Shown: piece after piece, positions 6,516 through 10,369 of the stretch
How the letters are laid out: each line of letters starts with the position of its first letter
Numbering within the stretch: the first letter of the stretch is position 1
Origin: CAYFUT01 sp964346395
GTDB taxonomy: Bacteria; Bacillota; Halanaerobiia; Halobacteroidales; Halobacteroidaceae
DNA length: 10,369 nucleotides
Direction of reading: 5' to 3'
NCBI GenBank assembly: GCA_964346395.1
Contig: CAYFUT010000083.1
Coordinates: 1 to 10,369, forward strand
Made by a program: the position numbers and the translations under genes
The notes under the pieces: generated by a model
The model's input: only the letters and a program-made list of their open reading frames with translations
What the model was told of the DNA's origin: nothing
The model's database searches: none

Positions 6516-7247
6516 ATGCTAAAAGTAAGGGACTTAGTTAAGTATTATGATGGGGAGAAAATACTGCGCGGGATAGATTTTTCTCTTCACCAAGGGGAAA
6601 CGCTAGCAATTATGGGGCCCAGCGGCTGCGGCAAATCGACGACTATTCGCTGCTTGAATAGGCTAACCGAGCCTGACCAGGGAGAAATAATATTTGATGG
6701 CTTGCCTCTATTGAAATTATCGCGCCGGGAGCTGCTGTCGGTGCGGCAGCGGATAGGGTTTGTATTTCAAAATTTTAATTTAATTGCCCGGCTGACAGCA
6801 AAAGAAAATGTTATTTTACCGCTGTTGAAATTTAATTTATCGCCGCAGGAACGCCAGGAGAAAGCAGAAGCAGCCCTTCAGAAGGTCCATTTAAAAAACA
6901 AGGGAACAGCTTATCCGCAGAATTTAAGCGGAGGAGAAAAACAGCGGGTAGGAATTGCTCGGGCTTTGGTAATCGACCCCCGGTTAATTCTATTGGATGA
7001 ACCGACGGCTGCTTTAGATCCTATTCTGGTTACGGAAGTGCTGGAAGAAATTGAAGAGTTGACGGCCGACCAGCAGCGGGGGGTAGTACTGGTGACCCAT
7101 GAGGTTCGTTTTGCTTTACGGGTGGCTGATCGGGTAGTTTTATTGGAAGAAGGGCGAGTAGTAGAACGCGGTTCTAGCAACCAGATTTTAGCGGATCCTA
7201 CTTCTGATGTTGGGCGAAAATATAAAAAATTCCTCGATTATTATTGA
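6516..7247 (+). CDS. ABC transporter ATPase, GlnQ/PhnC-like
   Basis: Cytoplasmic ATP-hydrolysing subunit, 243 residues, a normal single-domain length with all catalytic motifs intact: Walker A GPSGCGKST (34-42), Q-loop Q85 in FVFQNFNL, signature LSGGE (137-141), Walker B LILLDEP (157-163), D-loop region AALDP (165-169) and switch histidine H195 in VTHE. The sequence style is that of polar amino acid importers such as GlnQ/HisP or of PhnC. It does not have the look of LptB, which carries DEPFAGVDP. It starts at ATG 6516 with AAGGGG at 6504-6509, overlapping the stop of the 796-residue protein, so the two are surely one operon and probably one transporter. The EAA motif of that protein is the obvious docking partner. 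No substrate-binding protein gene is next to it, which is unusual for a true importer. Confidence 0.93.
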   Translation: MLKVRDLVKYYDGEKILRGIDFSLHQGETLAIMGPSGCGKSTTIRCLNRLTEPDQGEIIFDGLPLLKLSRRELLSVRQRIGFVFQNFNLIARLTAKENVILPLLKFNLSPQERQEKAEAALQKVHLKNKGTAYPQNLSGGEKQRVGIARALVIDPRLILLDEPTAALDPILVTEVLEEIEELTADQQRGVVLVTHEVRFALRVADRVVLLEEGRVVERGSSNQILADPTSDVGRKYKKFLDYY

Positions 7248-7248
7248 A

Positions 7249-7305
7249 AAAATGAAAATTAGACTTGAGATTAGGCGGAAGTTGAAGTAAAATGAAAATT
7301 AGACT
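7249..7305 (+). repeat. 17-bp direct repeat, 40-bp period
   Basis: AAAATGAAAATTAGACT occurs perfectly at 7249-7265 and at 7289-7305. The start-to-start distance is 40 bp, close to four helical turns. The second copy runs into the palindrome that overlaps the lpxC promoter. Two copies on one face of the helix would suit cooperative binding of a regulator, but a simple duplication is also possible. Confidence 0.6.
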
Positions 7306-7324
7306 AGGTAAAAATTAACCTAGT
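7303..7324. promoter_or_regulatory. candidate operator palindrome overlapping the lpxC promoter
   Basis: ACTAGGT (7303-7309) and ACCTAGT (7318-7324) are perfect inverted repeats separated by 8 nt. The right arm overlaps the candidate -35 element. Read on the minus strand, the left side gives TACCTAGTCTAAT, which resembles the FapR operator core as I remember it (TACCTAGTCT within a longer palindrome). FapR is a malonyl-CoA-responsive repressor of fatty acid genes in Firmicutes. The arm geometry is not that of a canonical FapR site, so the regulator is a guess. Confidence 0.4.
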
Positions 7325-7342
7325 GAATTTATTAATTATAAT
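7315..7342 (+). promoter_or_regulatory. candidate promoter for lpxC-fabZ-lpxA-lpxI
   Basis: TTAACC (7315-7320), a 16-nt spacer and consensus TATAAT (7337-7342). Transcription would start near 7349, giving a leader of about 19 nt that contains AGGAGGGG (7355-7362) and leads to TTG 7368. This agrees with the start chosen for lpxC and argues against an upstream GTG at 7323. Confidence 0.5.
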
Positions 7343-7367
7343 TGGAATGGGAGTAGGAGGGGCAAGA

Positions 7368-8204
7368 TTGAAGCGACAGCAAAAGACTATTAAGCAGCAG
7401 TTCACTTATACTGGAATTGGTTTGCATACTGGAGAAGAGGTGACTATGACTTGTAAACCGCTGCCAGTTAATCAAGGAATTAAATTTAAGCGGTTGGATG
7501 TAAAGCAGCAGCCGGAAGTGGAAGCAGTAATTGATAATGTAGTATCTACTCAGCGGTGTACGGTGATTGGAACCGAAGAATGGCAGATTAATACTGTTGA
7601 ACATCTGTTGGCAGCGTTGAATGCCTGCCAGATTGATAATTTATTGATTGAGTTAGATGCTGAAGAACCTCCGATTACTGATGGAAGTTCGAAAGTCTTT
7701 TACCGGTTAATTGAAGAAGCAGGAGTTACAGAACAGCAGGCAGAAAAGGAGATTTATAAACTAAGGGAACCTATTTATATCCGCGATGGAGAACAGTATT
7801 TAGTGGCCGCCCCGGACGAAGAGTTTAAAATCAGCTATACCTTTGTCAGTCAGCATCCGGGAGTTAGTGATCAGTTTGCTGAATTTAATTTTGCGGCTGA
7901 TAATTATAAAACTGAATTAGCACCAGCCAGGACTTTTGGTTTTGCTCAAGAACTTAAAAAGTTAAAGCGGGCTGGTTTAGCTTTAGGCGGTAGTCTGGAT
8001 AATGCTGTATTGATTGAAGAGGACGGCCCGGTAAATAAACTCAGGTTTCCTAATGAGTTAGGCCGCCATAAGGTTCTTGATGTAGTAGGCGATATGAAGT
8101 TAGTACCGGAGTTTAAGGGGCATATTATGGCTGTAAGATCAGGCCATAAGTTGAATTCTGTGTTAGCCCAAAAAATTAAAGCAAAAATAAGCAGGGAGGA
8201 ATAA
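7368..8204 (+). CDS. lpxC: UDP-3-O-acyl-N-acetylglucosamine deacetylase LpxC
   Basis: Cytoplasmic zinc enzyme for the committed step of lipid A synthesis: it removes acetate from UDP-3-O-acyl-GlcNAc. From TTG 7368 it has 278 residues, a normal length for shorter LpxC proteins (E. coli 305). The family opening TIKQQFTYTGIGLHTG is at 7-22. Zinc ligands are H79 (in NTVEHLLAAL), H234 and D238 (in HKVLDVVGD). Catalytic residues are E78, D242 and H260 (in SGHKLN). These correspond to E. coli H79, H238, D242, E78, D246 and H265. An in-frame GTG at 7323 exists, but it would add 15 hydrophobic residues and lacks a ribosome binding site. TTG 7368 has AGGAGGGG 5 nt upstream. The stop lies 3 nt before fabZ. 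Confidence 0.96.
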   Translation: MKRQQKTIKQQFTYTGIGLHTGEEVTMTCKPLPVNQGIKFKRLDVKQQPEVEAVIDNVVSTQRCTVIGTEEWQINTVEHLLAALNACQIDNLLIELDAEEPPITDGSSKVFYRLIEEAGVTEQQAEKEIYKLREPIYIRDGEQYLVAAPDEEFKISYTFVSQHPGVSDQFAEFNFAADNYKTELAPARTFGFAQELKKLKRAGLALGGSLDNAVLIEEDGPVNKLRFPNELGRHKVLDVVGDMKLVPEFKGHIMAVRSGHKLNSVLAQKIKAKISREE

Positions 8205-8207
8205 AAA

Positions 8208-8639
8208 ATGATGGATATTAATGAAATCAGAGAAGTATTACCGCATAGATATCCATTTTTGCTGGTGGATAAAATTTTAGAGGTGGAAGCAGGAGAGAAG
8301 GCAGTAGGTTTAAAGAATGTTACCGCTAATGAAGACTTTTTCAATGGTCATTTTCCTGGGCAGCCGATTATGCCGGGAGTATTAATGGTAGAGGCAATGG
8401 CGCAAGTGGCTGGAATTGGACTGTTGGCTACCGTGGAGGAAGAAGAGGAGAAACTTCCTTATTTAGCCCGAGTTAATGATGCCCGCTTTAGAGAACCGGT
8501 AAAACCCGGCGACCAGTTGATCATTGAAACTAATGTAGTTAAACTGCGGGGGCGAATGGGGAAAATTGAGGCTAAATGCATGGTAGATGAGGAAGAAGTG
8601 GCTGAAGCAACTCTGACGTGCTTTATTGAAGATAAGTAA
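8208..8639 (+). CDS. fabZ: 3-hydroxyacyl-ACP dehydratase FabZ
   Basis: Cytoplasmic hot-dog fold enzyme that dehydrates (3R)-hydroxyacyl-ACP to trans-2-enoyl-ACP in fatty acid elongation. Its 143 residues are the normal length. The family opening LPHRYPFLLVDKI is at 11-23. The catalytic segment NGHFPGQPIMPGVLMVEAMA has H48 and E62, as in other FabZ proteins. ATG 8208 has GGGAGGA (8194-8200) 7 nt upstream, inside the end of lpxC, so the two are translationally linked. A second ATG follows at once (8211), so the exact first methionine is uncertain. Its substrate is also the acyl donor of LpxA, encoded next. Confidence 0.97.
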   Translation: MMDINEIREVLPHRYPFLLVDKILEVEAGEKAVGLKNVTANEDFFNGHFPGQPIMPGVLMVEAMAQVAGIGLLATVEEEEEKLPYLARVNDARFREPVKPGDQLIIETNVVKLRGRMGKIEAKCMVDEEEVAEATLTCFIEDK

Positions 8640-8677
8640 ATTTAAAATGAGGAATAAATATAGGGAGGCAGATAACT

Positions 8678-9499
8678 ATGCAGGAAGAAGGCAAGGAAGA
8701 CAACGTTGTTCATCTAAGTAACGGCGGACAGATCCATCAGACGGCGGTAGTAGATCCGGAAGCTGAATTGGCTGCTGATGTGGAGATAGGTCCTTATGCA
8801 GTAATTGGCGGCAATGTAGAAATCGGCGCAGGTACTGAAGTTGGCCCGCACGCAGTAATTAGAGGCTGGACTAAAATTGGGAAGAACAATGAAATTTTCA
8901 ACAGTGCTTCTATTGGACAAGAACCGCAGGATTTGAAGTTTCAGGGGGAGAAAAGTTTCTTGGAAATTGGGAATAACAATACTTTCCGTGAATTTACTAC
9001 TATCCACCGCGGAACTGAAGAAGGTGGCGGGACTACTAAAATCGGCGATAATAATTTATTTATGGCTTATTCACATGTAGCTCATGACTGTCAGTTAGGC
9101 AGTGATATTGTAATGGCTAATTCAGCTAATTTGGCGGGACACGTAATAGTGGAAAATGCGGCAGTAATCGGTGCGTTAACGGGAATTCATCAGTTTGTCC
9201 GGATCGGAAAGATGGTGATGGTAGGAGCAGGTTCTAAGGTGGTAAAAGATGTACCTCCCTATATTTTAGTAGACGGCCATCCGGCAAGTGTTAATGGAAT
9301 TAACGTAGTAGGATTAAGAAGAAATGATGTCTCCCCGGGAATGAGGCGAGAAATTAAGAAGGCGTATAAGATTGTTTATAGATCAGATTTGAATGTTTCC
9401 CAGGCGATTGAAAAGATGGATCAGGAACTAGACAGCAGTCCCACAATTGAACACTTTCTGCGCTTTTTACGTAATGCTCAGCGCGGGATTTGTAGGTAA
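8678..9499 (+). CDS. lpxA: UDP-N-acetylglucosamine acyltransferase LpxA
   Basis: First enzyme of lipid A synthesis: transfers a (3R)-hydroxyacyl chain from ACP to the 3-OH of UDP-GlcNAc. It has 273 residues (E. coli 262) with a polar extension of about 17 residues before IHQTAVVDP. Left-handed parallel beta-helix hexapeptide repeats cover about 20-200 (VEIGPYAVIG, VEIGAGTEVG, KIGDNNLF). Catalytic H136 is in SHVAHDC (E. coli H125). H133, H155 and H171 match E. coli H122, H144 and H160. The C-terminal helical domain is at 214-270. At the acyl-chain ruler position (E. coli G173) there is A184. ATG 8678 has GGGAGG (8663-8668) 9 nt upstream. The gene lies 38 nt after fabZ. Confidence 0.97.
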   Translation: MQEEGKEDNVVHLSNGGQIHQTAVVDPEAELAADVEIGPYAVIGGNVEIGAGTEVGPHAVIRGWTKIGKNNEIFNSASIGQEPQDLKFQGEKSFLEIGNNNTFREFTTIHRGTEEGGGTTKIGDNNLFMAYSHVAHDCQLGSDIVMANSANLAGHVIVENAAVIGALTGIHQFVRIGKMVMVGAGSKVVKDVPPYILVDGHPASVNGINVVGLRRNDVSPGMRREIKKAYKIVYRSDLNVSQAIEKMDQELDSSPTIEHFLRFLRNAQRGICR

Positions 9500-9562
9500 A
9501 TCAACTAATAACAGATGTATGTTGTTATAGTTAGCGGACGAAAGGAGTGGAGATAATAGAGA

Positions 9563-10369
9563 ATGGGTAAGTTAGGGTTAATTGCAGGAGATGGTAAGCT
9601 GCCTGTTCTGTTGGCCCGAGAGGTAATCAACCGCGGGCAGGAACTGGCAGCGATAACAGTTACGCCGGAAGCTGAGGCTGAACAGTTAGAACAGTTAGGG
9701 GTGGAGACTTATCAAGTCAGTGTTGGGCAGTTGGCGGAAGTGATTGCTACTCTGCACAAGGCAGGAGTGGAAGAAGTAGTTATGCTCGGCAAGGTAAGTA
9801 AGGAACTGCTGTATCAGGGAGTTGAATTGGACAGTAAATTTGAACAGTTATTGGCTTCACTGCCTGATCAGAGTGATGATACATTGCTGGTAGGTATTGC
9901 TCATGCCTTTCAGGAGGCTGGTTTGGAAGTTAAGGAGCAGGCGGAATTTATAGCTGACTTACTACCTGCCCCGGGAGTGCTGACAGAAAGCGAACCGACT
10001 CCGGAGGTAAAAGAAGATATGGACTACGGGTTCCGCATGGCTAAGGAGATCGGCAGTTTAGATATCGGCCAGACGGTAGTAGTTAAAGATAAGGCAGTTA
10101 TGGCTGTAGAGGCAGTGGAAGGAACAGACCAGGCTATTTTGCGCGGCGGTCGATTGGGCAAGCAGGACGTGGTAGTAGCTAAGGTTAGCAAACCGAACCA
10201 GGATCTGCGGTTTGACTTGCCTACTGTTGGGTTGGAGACGCTGGAAAATTTAATTGAAGTAGAGGCAAAAGGATTAGTCATTGAAGCGAATAAAACCTTT
10301 ATTATTAATCAAACTAGGTTTATAGAGCGGGCAGAAGAAGCCGGAATTTTTGTAAAAGCAATTGAGAAT
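9563..10369 (+). CDS. lpxI: UDP-2,3-diacylglucosamine pyrophosphatase LpxI (3' end beyond window)
   Basis: LpxI (DUF1009 family) hydrolyses UDP-2,3-diacylglucosamine to lipid X and UMP, replacing LpxH in many bacteria. The frame from ATG 9563 is open for 269 codons to the right edge with no stop. The family is usually about 270-285 residues, so only the last few are missing. Recognisable pieces are the N-terminus MGKLGLIAGDGKLPVLLA, VVMLGKVSKELL (72-83), SLPDQSDDTLL (99-109), PTPEVKEDMDYGFRMA (145-160) with the following D167-I-G, VEAVEGTDQAILRGG (182-196), and AKVSKPNQDLRFDLPTVG (206-223), which probably holds the catalytic aspartate. Weak GGAG-type ribosome binding sites lie at 9544-9552. 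A 63-nt spacer separates it from lpxA. Confidence 0.95.
   Translation, partial: MGKLGLIAGDGKLPVLLAREVINRGQELAAITVTPEAEAEQLEQLGVETYQVSVGQLAEVIATLHKAGVEEVVMLGKVSKELLYQGVELDSKFEQLLASLPDQSDDTLLVGIAHAFQEAGLEVKEQAEFIADLLPAPGVLTESEPTPEVKEDMDYGFRMAKEIGSLDIGQTVVVKDKAVMAVEAVEGTDQAILRGGRLGKQDVVVAKVSKPNQDLRFDLPTVGLETLENLIEVEAKGLVIEANKTFIINQTRFIERAEEAGIFVKAIEN

Noticed and set aside
6516..7247. The ATPase as LptB
   Set aside because: The Walker B region reads DEPTAALDP and the overall sequence is GlnQ/PhnC-like, without the LptB-type DEPFAGVDP.
7323..7367. Longer LpxC from GTG 7323
   Set aside because: No ribosome binding site, it begins upstream of the predicted transcription start, and its added residues are not LpxC-like. 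TTG 7368 is well spaced and gives the family N-terminus.
9503..9532. A-T-rich hairpin between lpxA and lpxI (AACTAATAACA with TGTTATAGTT)
   Set aside because: Short, with a bulge, and not followed by a T-run, so it supports neither a terminator nor an operator.

Overview
The window is a stretch of outer-membrane biogenesis genes, all on the + strand, from what looks like a diderm member of the Firmicutes. Halanaerobiales-like is my best guess, with Negativicutes the alternative. The basis is moderately AT-rich DNA, strong GGAGG-type ribosome binding sites, frequent TTG/GTG starts and tightly packed genes, combined with lipopolysaccharide (LPS) transport and lipid A genes that monoderm Firmicutes lack. 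The taxon is an inference from gene content and style; no marker gene is present.

Layout. Positions 1-112 hold the possible tail of an upstream gene. Positions 113-3693 are an overlapping lptD-lptC-lptA set: outer-membrane LPS translocon, inner-membrane bitopic LptC, and periplasmic bridge protein LptA. Positions 3694-4114 contain a large nested palindrome interrupted by a run of 100 N (an assembly gap) and then an AT-rich leader. Positions 4115-7247 encode an unusual two-gene ABC system. Its first protein has 796 residues: an N-terminal membrane anchor, a very large extracytoplasmic and partly coiled-coil region, and a C-terminal permease-like segment ending in an EAA-type coupling motif. 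Its second is a GlnQ/PhnC-style ATPase. Positions 7248-7367 carry a promoter with an overlapping palindrome and a 17-bp direct repeat. Positions 7368-10369 hold lpxC-fabZ-lpxA-lpxI, with lpxI running off the right edge.

How the genes fit together. LpxA acylates UDP-GlcNAc, LpxC deacetylates the product, and LpxI later cleaves the UDP-diacylglucosamine to lipid X. FabZ draws on the same (3R)-hydroxyacyl-ACP pool for fatty acid elongation, so the second operon sits at the branch point between phospholipid and lipid A. LptC, LptA and LptD then form the route for finished LPS to the outer membrane. No lptB, lptF, lptG or lpxD is visible here. The ABC pair between these two blocks is not LptB/F/G by sequence. 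Its position suggests envelope lipid or LPS handling, and it is the most likely undescribed system in the window.

Caution: the 100-N gap means the left block (to 3854) and right block (from 3955) are joined by scaffolding. However, the bases on both sides of the gap are complementary continuations of the same palindrome arm, which suggests the real gap is very small.
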